A stretch of 51,345 nt of DNA from an uncultured Clostridia bacterium. GTDB taxonomy: Bacteria; Bacillota; Clostridia; Christensenellales; Borkfalkiaceae. Position numbers and translations under genes: made by a program. The stretch spans positions 1-51,345 of the forward strand of contig CANREF010000010.1 in assembly GCA_947629575.1 (NCBI GenBank). The letters are read 5' to 3'. The notes beneath the pieces are model-generated. The model was not told where the DNA came from. It saw only the letters and a program-made list of their open reading frames with translations, and made no database searches. Shown here piece after piece: positions 25,502 through 33,498 of the stretch. The number at the start of each line of letters is the position of its first letter. The stretch's first letter is position 1.

Positions 25502-26143
25502 ATGGCAAAGAAAATCAGAATCGTAAAGGTGGAAGCAGATCCCGATGACGATCCTGCGCTCACAATGGATGAGTTTCGGGAATTTCTTTCGGCAAAAACT
25601 TACGAAGAGCAATTTGCTATTCTTCTTGCCCATTCCGAAAAAAATAAAAAATTTATAGAAATAAGGAGAAAGAAAATGGAAAACCAAAACGCTGCTTGCG
25701 CAGTCAGTCAGGAAGAGATCACAAAGCAATTTGAAGAATTTTGCCATACCAAAGGAATTGTCGCAAAATTCAAGGTGGCGTTCGAACAGATGGGCGAAAA
25801 CGCCCGCCGCCAAAAGGAACAGGACAAGGCGAATATCGAAGCCGTCAAAAACTCAGAGGAGAATAAGGAGTTCAGAGAATTTCTGCACACCAAAGGCTTC
25901 AAGGCGAAGTGCCGTCTCGTCATTGAGAACATGAAAAAAAGCGCGAAAAACGCAAATGCGGACACTGCCAAAAAACTTGACGAGCTTCACGCAAAGACGC
26001 AGGCAAGCATTCGTGCGCACAGCGTAAGCCGAAGCGCAGAACCCGCCGAATACTCCGCCGAAGAACTTGCCGCCGAGTTCAACGCCTTTTTGAAGGAGCG
26101 GGGCTTGGACGAAAAGTACGCCGTCCAGATCGTGGAGGAATAA
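25502..26143 (+). CDS. Unknown protein with four helical repeats
   Basis: 213 residues, not recognised. It contains about four degenerate helical units of the form EFxEFLxxKGxxxKxxVxxExM (starting near residues 22, 75, 120 and 185), rich in E, K and A, with no signal peptide or membrane segment, so a cytosolic helical scaffold is likely. RBS GGATGAGG before ATG. First gene of an operon with an acetyltransferase (4-base gap) and cardiolipin synthase (21-base gap), downstream of the conserved box. Function not known. Confidence 0.85.
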   Translation: MAKKIRIVKVEADPDDDPALTMDEFREFLSAKTYEEQFAILLAHSEKNKKFIEIRRKKMENQNAACAVSQEEITKQFEEFCHTKGIVAKFKVAFEQMGENARRQKEQDKANIEAVKNSEENKEFREFLHTKGFKAKCRLVIENMKKSAKNANADTAKKLDELHAKTQASIRAHSVSRSAEPAEYSAEELAAEFNAFLKERGLDEKYAVQIVEE

Positions 26144-26147
26144 AGCT

Positions 26148-26705
26148 ATGACTGAACTTGAAAAGGCTCTTTCGGGCGAGCAATTCGATCGCAGGGACAA
26201 AGAAGTCTTTCTTTTCCAAAGCAAAGTCAAGGATATGCTTCACGAACTACACACCTTAAAGCCGTCCGATCCGAAACGGACGGAGATTATCAAAGAGCTT
26301 GTGACGGGATATAACCAATACGTCTTTATCGAGGACGGATTCCGTTGCAGTTTCGGCAAGAATATCCGTTTTCACGGAATGGCGATGATCAATTACGACT
26401 GCACCTTCCTCGATACGAATATCATCGACATCGGGCATTGCGCCTTGATCGGTCCCGGTTGCAAACTCATTTGCACCAACCATTCGATTGACCCCGACGA
26501 GCGTTTGAAGGGCGTATTCAACGACAAGCCCATCAAAATCGGCAACAACGTTTGGCTGGGCGCGAACGTGACCGTATTGCCGGGCGTGACCATCGGCGAC
26601 AACGCTGTGATCGGCGCAGGTTCGGTCGTCACGAAGGATATTCCCGCAAACGTCGTGGCGGTCGGAAACCCCTGTCATGTAGTAAAGGAAATTGCCGAGA
26701 AATAG
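26148..26705 (+). CDS. Hexapeptide-repeat O-acetyltransferase (NodL/LacA/Maa type)
   Basis: 185 residues. N-terminal helical segment typical of maltose/galactoside acetyltransferases, then left-handed beta-helix hexapeptide repeats (IGNNVWLGANVTVLPGVTIG, then NAVIGAGSVVTKDIP). The catalytic histidine is in the CTNHSID segment near residue 110. Transfers acetyl from acetyl-CoA to a sugar-type hydroxyl; the substrate may be an envelope glycan, inferred from the neighbouring cardiolipin synthase. GAGGAA precedes the ATG, inside the end of the upstream gene. Confidence 0.92.
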   Translation: MTELEKALSGEQFDRRDKEVFLFQSKVKDMLHELHTLKPSDPKRTEIIKELVTGYNQYVFIEDGFRCSFGKNIRFHGMAMINYDCTFLDTNIIDIGHCALIGPGCKLICTNHSIDPDERLKGVFNDKPIKIGNNVWLGANVTVLPGVTIGDNAVIGAGSVVTKDIPANVVAVGNPCHVVKEIAEK

Positions 26706-26726
26706 TTCGAACCGAGGGAAAAGACT

Positions 26727-28289
26727 TTGAAAAAGACGATCGAAGTGATAGAGAACGGAGTAAAAAAGGAGAGGGTGGTTTCCTACATCCCTCTCCGTTA
26801 TATCTTGAATATTCTCCTGATCTTCTTTGAGATCGCCGCCGTGATCGCGATACTCAGCCTTATCACGATATACGTTCCCTACTTCTATTTTGCCGTCGTT
26901 GCAACCCAAGTGAGCGTTGCGGTTAGCATTATCGCACGAAACGATAACCCCGATTATAAGCTCCCGTGGCTGTTCTTCGTGCTACTCATTCCGATCATCG
27001 GATTTATGCTCTACTTCATGTTTTATGACCGCAAGCTCAATCGGAAACAGCGAAAAAACGTGGAACGGGCAAAATCGGAAAGGACGGGGAAAGACGATTC
27101 GGCAGAATTCCTCGCCTTAAAGCAGCAGGACGAACTCGTGTATTCGCAGGCGGTCTCCCTTACAAAACTTTCCTCGTCCCGCCTCTACTTCGGGACGGCA
27201 ATTCAGTATTTTCCCCTCGGCGACGAGCTGTTTCCCGCCATGATAGAAGATTTGAAGAAAGCCGAAAAGTTTATCTTTATGGAATACTTCATCATCGAAG
27301 GCGGGCTGTTCTGGGATTCAATTCTCCATGTCTTGAAAGAAAAGGCAAAGGCGGGCGTCGAGGTTCGCGTCGTTTATGACGACATCGGGTGCATGATGAC
27401 GCTCCCCGGCAACTACTATAAACAGCTTACAAAAGCGGGGATAAAATGCGTTCCGTTCTCCAAACTCGGCGGACAGGCGAACAACAAATTCAACAACCGA
27501 AGCCACCGAAAGATCACCGTCATCGACGGGAAAGTGGGCTACACGGGCGGCGTCAACCTTGCCGACGAATACATCAACCGCATCGTAAAACACGGACATT
27601 GGAAGGACGTCGGCGTTCGTTTGGAGGGTGAAGCAGTCAATGAACTTACGAGGCTGTTCCTTATCGACTACAATCAGAACGTCAAAAAGCCGACGGATAA
27701 TTTCGTAGCCTATTACAGGACTTCCGAAAGTAAAGCCGAGGGCTACTGTATTCCGTTCGGCGACGGTCCGAAGCCCATTTACGAAAGGCAGGTTTCCAAG
27801 ACGGCGATCATGAATTTACTTGGCGGCGCGAAACGGTATGTCTATATCACGACGCCCTATCTCATTATCGACAACGAGCTTGCCTCGGCGATCGAAAACA
27901 CCGCGCTCCGCGGCGTGGACGTTCGTATTATCACGCCGCACATTCCCGATAAAAAGCTCGTCTTTTTGATGACGAGAAGTTACTATCCGCGCCTTATGAC
28001 GGCGGGCGTAAAGATTTTCGAGTACGAGAAGGGCTTTATCCATGCGAAAACCTATTCGGCAGACGGTTTGGCGGCGATCGTCGGCACGGTCAATCTCGAC
28101 TATCGTTCGCTTGTCCACCACTTTGAAAACGGCGTTTGGATGTATAAAAGCGAAGCGATCGCCGATATGGAAAAGGACTTTATTTTGACGCAGGAGCAGT
28201 CGATCGAATATCACAGCGAAATGCTGGGTCAAACGATATGGCGGCGGTTTGTGGGCGCGCTCGTAAAGATCTTCGCCCCGCTTCTGTAA
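26727..28289 (+). CDS. cls: Cardiolipin synthase
   Basis: 520 residues. Two N-terminal transmembrane helices (about 25-50, 55-80, PLDc_N type), then two phospholipase D HKD motifs: H260-x-K in HRKITVIDG and H439-x-K in HAKTYSADG, each followed by GG/GTVN. Forms cardiolipin from two phosphatidylglycerols at the cytoplasmic membrane. The start is TTG (26727), backed by GAGGG eight bases upstream; no ATG gives the complete N-terminus. Last gene of the box-controlled operon; its end is eight bases from the convergent SLOG gene. Confidence 0.94.
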   Translation: MKKTIEVIENGVKKERVVSYIPLRYILNILLIFFEIAAVIAILSLITIYVPYFYFAVVATQVSVAVSIIARNDNPDYKLPWLFFVLLIPIIGFMLYFMFYDRKLNRKQRKNVERAKSERTGKDDSAEFLALKQQDELVYSQAVSLTKLSSSRLYFGTAIQYFPLGDELFPAMIEDLKKAEKFIFMEYFIIEGGLFWDSILHVLKEKAKAGVEVRVVYDDIGCMMTLPGNYYKQLTKAGIKCVPFSKLGGQANNKFNNRSHRKITVIDGKVGYTGGVNLADEYINRIVKHGHWKDVGVRLEGEAVNELTRLFLIDYNQNVKKPTDNFVAYYRTSESKAEGYCIPFGDGPKPIYERQVSKTAIMNLLGGAKRYVYITTPYLIIDNELASAIENTALRGVDVRIITPHIPDKKLVFLMTRSYYPRLMTAGVKIFEYEKGFIHAKTYSADGLAAIVGTVNLDYRSLVHHFENGVWMYKSEAIADMEKDFILTQEQSIEYHSEMLGQTIWRRFVGALVKIFAPLL

Positions 28290-28297
28290 GGAACTTT

Positions 28298-28780
28298 TCA
28301 GACGTCTGTCGCGTAAAATGGTTTATCCTTTTCATCGTATAGGTTGATGATCCGTAAGCCTTTGCTCTTGGCATAGCGCATCGCGGTTTTCGCTCCGCTA
28401 CGGTAAGCATTTTCGTCCACATAGCAAATAAGCACGTCGCAGGTGTCTATCATCTTCCTGTTGCTCAAAGTGATCCGCTGCTTGAAGTGCGCTTCCTCGA
28501 TGTCGTACAGAACGGTGCTTACGTCGGAATATGGCGTGCTATCCCATTCGTTCCTTTTCTGAATGGTATGCAAGCTGGTTAGGACGACTTCGATCTGCAA
28601 TTCGGGATATTCGTTCCGCAGCTTACGGCAGGACTGTAAAGCGAGCCTGTCAAATTCGCCGTGCGTTCCCATCGCAAACGAAAAGCAGCCGTTTTTGATT
28701 TCAGCTTTGATCGCCTCGATCAACCTCTGCGGCAGGGTTTTAGAAAATATTTGCCTATGTCCGATAAATGCCGTTTTCAT
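28298..28780 (-). CDS. SLOG-domain (DUF1273/YpsA-like) protein
   Basis: 160 residues. TAFIGHR at the N-terminus, the SLOG nucleotide-binding signature GTHGEFDRLA (about residues 38-47), and a C-terminal DVLICYVDEN / SGAKTAMRYAKSKGL segment. SLOG proteins bind or cleave nucleotide-type ligands and are frequent in stress and defence contexts. ATG at 28780 has GGGGAAA seven bases upstream; GTG at 28783 is the alternative. Divergent from an XRE regulator and preceded by copies of the TATGTAGG motif, so probably controlled by it. Confidence 0.85.
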   Translation of the reverse strand: MKTAFIGHRQIFSKTLPQRLIEAIKAEIKNGCFSFAMGTHGEFDRLALQSCRKLRNEYPELQIEVVLTSLHTIQKRNEWDSTPYSDVSTVLYDIEEAHFKQRITLSNRKMIDTCDVLICYVDENAYRSGAKTAMRYAKSKGLRIINLYDEKDKPFYATDV

Positions 28781-28793
28781 CACGTTTCCCCGA

Positions 28794-28917
28794 TATGTAG
28801 GTATGCCTACCTATTATTATAGACCAAACGGCTAAAATAAGCAAACACTATGTAGGTACACCTTCGCATTTTGTCAAGGGTGATGGCTTAAACTGTTATG
28901 TAGGCAGAACTACATAA
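28794..28917. promoter_or_regulatory. Divergent SLOG/XRE control region with three TATGTAGGYA motifs
   Basis: TATGTAGGTA at 28794-28803 and 28849-28858, TATGTAGGCA at 28897-28906; the third is part of palindrome TTATGTAG-N6-CTACATAA (28896-28917). Minus promoter TTGCTT (28844-28839), 17 bp, TATAAT (28821-28816). Plus promoter TTGTCA (28871-28876), 17 bp, TGTTAT (28894-28899). The motifs cover both RNA starts, as repressor sites would. Confidence 0.75.
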
Positions 28918-28928
28918 GGAGAGCCATT

Positions 28929-29171
28929 TTGACTGTAAGCGAAGCGGTTGCAAAACGAATAAGCAGATTGCTGATCGGGAAGGGAATGACGCAGTATCGG
29001 TTGGAGCAGGCATCCGGCGTTCAGCATGGGAGTATGCAGTGTATTATGAACGGTCGGAATAAGACGGTGACGTTGAGTACGATCATCATGATCGCCCGTG
29101 GTTTCGATATGACGCTTTTGGAATTTTTGGATGATCCTGTGTTTACTTCGGAAGATTTGGAAGTCGAATAA
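28929..29171 (+). CDS. XRE-family regulator
   Basis: 80 residues, one helix-turn-helix: GMTQYRLEQASGV, then GSMQCIMNGRNKTVTL, ending with a short FDMTLLEFLDDP tail. Start is TTG (28929) with AAGGAG about seven bases upstream. Very likely represses itself and the divergent SLOG gene through the TATGTAGG sites. Ended by a strong terminator. Confidence 0.88.
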   Translation: MTVSEAVAKRISRLLIGKGMTQYRLEQASGVQHGSMQCIMNGRNKTVTLSTIIMIARGFDMTLLEFLDDPVFTSEDLEVE

Positions 29172-29188
29172 ATAGGTAGTTGCAGCAT

Positions 29189-29216
29189 AAGCCGAGAGAA
29201 TGCTCTCGGCTTTTTT
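29189..29216 (+). terminator. Intrinsic terminator
   Basis: Stem AAGCCGAGAG / CTCTCGGCTT, AATG loop, T6 tract. Confidence 0.92.
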
Positions 29217-29263
29217 GCTGCGTTCATAAGCGCGTTCATCCGTATCTTTCCGAAAGACTTTCA

Positions 29264-29295
29264 GAAACCGACACTTTTTGGGATTTATGTTGTGG
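29264..29295 (+). promoter_or_regulatory. Conserved 32-bp box, copy 2
   Basis: Differs from 25420-25451 at one base only. Its TTGTGG end is 20 bases before TATAAT (29316-29321), the same spacing as at copy 1, ahead of the ABC transporter operon. Confidence 0.75.
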
Positions 29296-29347
29296 CGTTT
29301 CTCGCTCGGAAGTTTTATAATTGAAGTATCAAAGCAAGGAGGCGGCT

Positions 29348-30250
29348 ATGAACGCAATCGAAATCAGAAATCTTTCAAAGAGTTTCCGCGGAATGTACGC
29401 GCTCGACGGGCTGAATATGACCGTCCCGCAGGGGGCGATCTACGGCTTTATCGGCGAAAACGGCAGCGGCAAATCGACCACCGAAAAGTGCGTCTGCGGA
29501 CACCTCGTTCCCGAAAAGGGGGAAATCAAATTGTTCGGAAAGCCCTATTCCGACGCGGGCGTTCGTGCAAAAGTCGGTGCACTCATTGAAAACGCGGGGT
29601 GCTTTCCCTCGTCGAGCGTATACGCGAACCTCATGATGCAGGCGATCAATTTGGGCCTCCGTGACAGAGGCGGAGAGATACGAAGGGTTTTGAAAATCGT
29701 CCGCATGGAAGAGTACGAAAAACTCACGTTCAAGAAGTGTTCGCTCGGCATGAAACAGCGCGTCGGCATTGCAATGGCGCTCTTGGGCGACCCTGCGCTC
29801 CTCATTTTGGACGAACCGATCAACGGGTTAGACGCCGAAGGAATGCGGCTCATGCGCGAAATTCTTGTGGACGTCACCCAAAATTTGGGTTGCACGGTGC
29901 TCATCTCGTCCCATATCTTGGGCGAGCTCGAAAAGATCGCCACCCACTACGGCATCATCCGCCGCGGCAAGATGATAAAGGAGATCGCCGCCTCCGAAAT
30001 GGACAGCCGCTCGCAGGTCTACGTTTCCCTGAAAACGAAAAACCTGCAGGCGACCTGTGACCTTCTGTGGCGCGGCGGGTGCAACGTCAAGTTCGAGGAA
30101 GGGGAACTCCGCGTCTATGACGTAAACGACACGGCAAGACTCTCCGCCTATCTTTTACAAAACGGCATTGCCTTTAGCGAACTCAAAAAGCACAAGATCG
30201 GGCTGGAAGAGTACTATGTTTCCCTCATGAGCGGAAAGGAGGCAGTGTAA
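29348..30250 (+). CDS. ABC transporter ATPase, BcrA type (copy 1)
   Basis: 300 residues. Walker A GENGSGKST (about 36-44), signature CSLGMKQR, Walker B LLILDEP followed by INGLDAEG, and the H-loop SSHILGELEKIATHYGI. This is the ABC-2 (bacitracin/lantibiotic-type) ATPase subfamily, typically used for antimicrobial peptide resistance or envelope homeostasis. AAGGAGG before ATG. First gene of a four-gene ATPase-permease-ATPase-permease operon downstream of box 2; paralogue of 31080-31985. Confidence 0.93.
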   Translation: MNAIEIRNLSKSFRGMYALDGLNMTVPQGAIYGFIGENGSGKSTTEKCVCGHLVPEKGEIKLFGKPYSDAGVRAKVGALIENAGCFPSSSVYANLMMQAINLGLRDRGGEIRRVLKIVRMEEYEKLTFKKCSLGMKQRVGIAMALLGDPALLILDEPINGLDAEGMRLMREILVDVTQNLGCTVLISSHILGELEKIATHYGIIRRGKMIKEIAASEMDSRSQVYVSLKTKNLQATCDLLWRGGCNVKFEEGELRVYDVNDTARLSAYLLQNGIAFSELKKHKIGLEEYYVSLMSGKEAV

Positions 30251-30251
30251 C

Positions 30252-31070
30252 ATGGAAAACGCGAAAGTATTGCAATTCGAGAAGCCGAGCTTTTTTGAAC
30301 GCCTCAAAGGGATGCTCGGCGTGGACTTCTACCGCCTGTTCCATACGCCTCTCTTTTATATCTTTATCGTGATCGCGGCGCTCATTCCCGCGCTCGTCTC
30401 CATGGGAGCAATGGGCGAAGGGGAGACGGCGGGAATGTTCACAAACGCTTGGCAGATTATCGCGGCAGATAGTCCTCTCTACATCGTTCACGACATGGGC
30501 GAATACGCCAACATGAACATGGTCTTTATCTTCGGCGGGATCATGGTTTCGATCTTCATCGGACACGACTTTTCAAGCGGGTATGTAAAACAGCTCTTTA
30601 CCACCCACGCCAAGAAAGAGGACTATATGATCTCAAAGACGCTCGTCTCCGCATTCTCCATGGTGTGCATGTGCCTTACCTATCTCATCGGCGGAATGAT
30701 CTCGGGAGCGGCGACGGGACTTCCGTTCACGATAAATGGCGGCTCTCTCCTTTGTGCCATTTTGGGCAAAATGATCATGAGCCTCGGCTGGGCGAGCCTG
30801 TACACCTTCATCAATATCATTTTCCGCAGGAAATTCGGCATTTCCATTGCCCTCTGCTTCGTCCTCGGCACGGGCGTTCCCGTCATCGGTGCGGCGGCGC
30901 TCGTCGGAAATACGGCAGCATTGAATATCTTCCTCTACGGTTCTTCGGTGCAGGCGTGCCTCTCGGCGAATTTTGCGTCCGTTCTCGTGTGCCTTGTCTG
31001 CTCTGCTGTTTGGGCGGCTGTCTATAACGTCCTCGGTTCGGCGATCTTATATCATCGCGACGTGTATTGA
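30252..31070 (+). CDS. ABC-2 type permease (copy 1)
   Basis: 272 residues, about six transmembrane helices (the first near 30-52, the last near 240-262). Cytosolic N-terminus with FERLKGMLGVDFYRLF amphipathic helix, then MVSIFIGHDFSSGYVKQLFT, the conserved first cytosolic loop of ABC-2 permeases. Starts one base after the ATPase stop. Membrane partner of the preceding ATPase; substrate unknown. Confidence 0.9.
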   Translation: MENAKVLQFEKPSFFERLKGMLGVDFYRLFHTPLFYIFIVIAALIPALVSMGAMGEGETAGMFTNAWQIIAADSPLYIVHDMGEYANMNMVFIFGGIMVSIFIGHDFSSGYVKQLFTTHAKKEDYMISKTLVSAFSMVCMCLTYLIGGMISGAATGLPFTINGGSLLCAILGKMIMSLGWASLYTFINIIFRRKFGISIALCFVLGTGVPVIGAAALVGNTAALNIFLYGSSVQACLSANFASVLVCLVCSAVWAAVYNVLGSAILYHRDVY

Positions 31071-31079
31071 GGTGAAAGT

Positions 31080-31985
31080 ATGAACGCGATCGAAATCGGA
31101 AATTTATCCAAGACGTTCGGGGAAAAACGCGCGGTAGACGGCTTGAATATGACCGTGCCGCAAGGCGCGATCTACGGCTTCATCGGCGAAAACGGCAGCG
31201 GGAAGTCCACGACCGAAAAGCTCATTTGCGGCCTGCTTCCGCCGAGCGGCGGCGAGATCAAGCTCTTCGGCAAAGACTATAAAGATCGGGAAGTACGCTC
31301 TCAAATCGGCGTTCTCATCGAATCCCCCGGGTGCTTCCCCAACTATACCGTCTGGAACAATATGAAACTGCAAGCCGCCAATTTGGGGCTGAAAAACGAG
31401 AACGAAGAGATACGGCGGGTCCTGCGCCTCGTCCGCATGGACGGCGCGGCGGGGGGTAAATTCAAGAACTGCTCGCTCGGAATGAAACAGCGAATCGGCA
31501 TCGCCTTTGCCCTTTTAGGCCGTCCGAAGCTCCTCATTTTGGACGAGCCGATCAACGGGTTAGACGCCGACGGGATGCGCATCATGCGCGAAATTCTTGC
31601 AGACGTCACCCAAAATTTTGGTTGTACGGTGCTCATCTCCTCCCATATCTTGGGCGAGCTCGAAAAGATCGCCACCCACTACGGCATTATCCGAGGCGGC
31701 AAAATGCTTCGTGAAATGACCGCCTCGGAGCTGAACGCCGACTGCCCGACCTATGTCGCCCTCAAAGCGGACGACATGGAAAAGGCGCGCGAGGTTTTAC
31801 AGCGCGCGTTCGGGCGGGCGGAATATGACGGGGCGACGGGCGAGATCCGCGTTTACAATGGGAAAGCGGAGGATGTCGCGATGTTCTTGTTCGGGAACTT
31901 CGGCATTCCCGTCACGGAGCTGAAAACGGCGAAGATAAGCCTTGAAGAATACTATGTGGGGCTCATGCAGGAGGGAAGAAAATGA
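31080..31985 (+). CDS. ABC transporter ATPase, BcrA type (copy 2)
   Basis: 301 residues, clear paralogue of the ATPase at 29348-30250, with the same GENGSGKST Walker A, CSLGMKQR signature, LLILDEPINGLDA Walker B and SSHILGELEKIATHYGI H-loop. GAGGTG precedes ATG. Stop overlaps the next permease's start (ATGA). Two ATPase-permease pairs in tandem suggest a local duplication, and possibly a heteromeric transporter. Confidence 0.93.
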   Translation: MNAIEIGNLSKTFGEKRAVDGLNMTVPQGAIYGFIGENGSGKSTTEKLICGLLPPSGGEIKLFGKDYKDREVRSQIGVLIESPGCFPNYTVWNNMKLQAANLGLKNENEEIRRVLRLVRMDGAAGGKFKNCSLGMKQRIGIAFALLGRPKLLILDEPINGLDADGMRIMREILADVTQNFGCTVLISSHILGELEKIATHYGIIRGGKMLREMTASELNADCPTYVALKADDMEKAREVLQRAFGRAEYDGATGEIRVYNGKAEDVAMFLFGNFGIPVTELKTAKISLEEYYVGLMQEGRK

Positions 31986-32782
31986 ACGCGAATACAAAAT
32001 TCAACGGCTTCGGAAAACGCCTCAAGACCATGCTCAAAGTGGACTTCCGCCGAATGTTCACCATGCCCACGGTGTGGGTCATGCTCGCAGTTTCCCTTGC
32101 GCTTCCCATTCTCATCTTGGTGATGACCTCTTTCATGGGCGGAACGGCCGTTGACCCGCAGACGGGTGTGGAAAAAACGGTTGAGACCTTTACAAACGTG
32201 TGGCAGGCGATCGGCTCGGCTGGCGGAAATGCGAGAGCCATGGACTTAACGAGCATGTGCAATATCAATCTCCTGTACTTCCTTGCGGCGATCTTCGTCT
32301 GCCTGTTCGTGGGCGAGGATTTCAAAAGCGGCTACGTCAAGAACCTCTTTACCGTGCGCTCCGAAAAGCTCAGTTACGTCCTTTCCAAAACCATTGTGCT
32401 GTTTGTGGCGGCTGTCGGAATGTTCCTCCTGTACTTTGTGGGAGCGATGATCGGCGGCGGAATCGCGGGCCTTTCCTTCGACGTTGCGGCAGCAGGCGCA
32501 AGCGCGGGCGGGATCATCGCCTGCATGGTATCAAAAATCTTCTTCGCGCTCGTCTTTGTGTCGATCGCCCTCACGCTTTCAACCGTGGGGAAGCAAAAAC
32601 TGTGGCTCTCCATCCTCGGCTCATTGGCTGCGGGAATGCTTCTCTTCACCATGATCCCCATGATGACCCCGCTCGATTCGGGAGCGTTCAACGTCCTTCT
32701 CTGCGTTGCAGGCGGGCCGCTGTTTGCCGCGGGCCTCGGGGCGGTCAGCAATGTGATTTTGAACAAGACGAGCTTGGCATGA
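31982..32782 (+). CDS. ABC-2 type permease (copy 2)
   Basis: 266 residues, about six transmembrane helices. FGKRLKTMLKVDFRRMF N-terminal helix and GEDFKSGYVKNLFT loop mirror copy 1. Translationally coupled to the upstream ATPase by an ATGA overlap. The operon ends three bases before the convergent ArsR gene, with no separate terminator visible. Confidence 0.9.
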   Translation: MNANTKFNGFGKRLKTMLKVDFRRMFTMPTVWVMLAVSLALPILILVMTSFMGGTAVDPQTGVEKTVETFTNVWQAIGSAGGNARAMDLTSMCNINLLYFLAAIFVCLFVGEDFKSGYVKNLFTVRSEKLSYVLSKTIVLFVAAVGMFLLYFVGAMIGGGIAGLSFDVAAAGASAGGIIACMVSKIFFALVFVSIALTLSTVGKQKLWLSILGSLAAGMLLFTMIPMMTPLDSGAFNVLLCVAGGPLFAAGLGAVSNVILNKTSLA

Positions 32783-32785
32783 TGT

Positions 32786-33124
32786 TCAGTAGCCCAAAAA
32801 CTCCACGCCTTTCAAAAGAACGTCGTTCACCACGTCGTTCACCACCGAGTAGAAGATGATCTTCCCGTGGCGGTCGGTCTTTACCATTCCCGCGTCTTTG
32901 AGAAAGCGGAGCTGGTGGGACACGGTGGTCTGGTTGATCTCGAGCACGCGGGAAATGTCCGTGACACACATCTCCGAGATCGCGAGCGCGGAGAGAATGC
33001 GCAGCCGCGTACTGTCTGAAAAGATAGAGAAGAATCGCACGAGGGAGGAGAGGATCTCTCCCGTCGGAACGTAGCCCTCCACCATGGACTGCGTGCGCTT
33101 ATCGAGCAGCAATGTTTCCGTCAT
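32786..33124 (-). CDS. ArsR/SmtB-family regulator
   Basis: 112 residues. Winged helix with STRLRILSALAISEMCVTDIS, then EINQTTVSHQLRFLKDAGMV and the RHGKIIFYSV wing. ArsR proteins are usually metal- or redox-responsive repressors, but only one cysteine (in EMCVTD) is at the classic site, so the classic ELCVCDL metal site is incomplete and its signal is uncertain. AAAGGAGG before ATG. Monocistronic. Confidence 0.9.
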   Translation of the reverse strand: MTETLLLDKRTQSMVEGYVPTGEILSSLVRFFSIFSDSTRLRILSALAISEMCVTDISRVLEINQTTVSHQLRFLKDAGMVKTDRHGKIIFYSVVNDVVNDVLLKGVEFLGY

Positions 33125-33228
33125 AGTTGCCTCCTTTTATGACAGGATAACATATGCGCACATTCACAATTTCGGCAGTTTTGCCGAGCGGTGGCAAGTT
33201 TTGGCGAAATTTTAACGGACTTCACATA

Positions 33229-33268
33229 AAAAGCCCCGCCGTTCCAAAAACGGAACGGCGGGGCTTTT
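33229..33268 (-). terminator. Terminator of the copper operon
   Basis: Perfect 17-bp stem (arms 33229-33245 and 33252-33268; core GCCCCGCCGTTCC) with an AAAAAC loop; on the minus strand TTTTTATG follows. Confidence 0.93.
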
Positions 33269-33276
33269 GGCGGGTT

Positions 33277-33498
33277 TCAGCCTTCGATTTTGCTCACGGT
33301 GTAGCCCGCTTCCGCGACGGCGGCGGTGAGCGCTTCATCGGCGACCTCTGCAGAGAGTTCCACCGTGACGGGGCTCGGCTTGTTCTTCTTGAGGTCGGCC
33401 TTCACCTTGCTCACGCCCGCGACTTCCGCAAGCGCCTTTTCGACATGCGCCACACAGTGCGCGCACATCATTCCTTCTACATAGAGCGTCTTTTTCAT
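33277..33498 (-). CDS. copZ: Copper chaperone CopZ, internal in-frame start
   Basis: 73-residue heavy-metal-associated domain with the metal-binding MMCAHC motif and the usual CopZ length. ATG at 33498 is preceded by AAAGGAG at eight bases, so it can be translated on its own. It is in the same frame as copA with no stop between, so it may also be produced as the C-terminal domain of CopA. CopZ delivers Cu(I) to CopA and CsoR. Confidence 0.8.
   Translation of the reverse strand: MKKTLYVEGMMCAHCVAHVEKALAEVAGVSKVKADLKKNKPSPVTVELSAEVADEALTAAVAEAGYTVSKIEG

Noticed and set aside
24779..25813. Longer 344-codon reading of the TetR gene
   Set aside because: The extra N-terminal part is antisense to the divergent gene and lies upstream of the promoter; the TetR domain starts at 25372.
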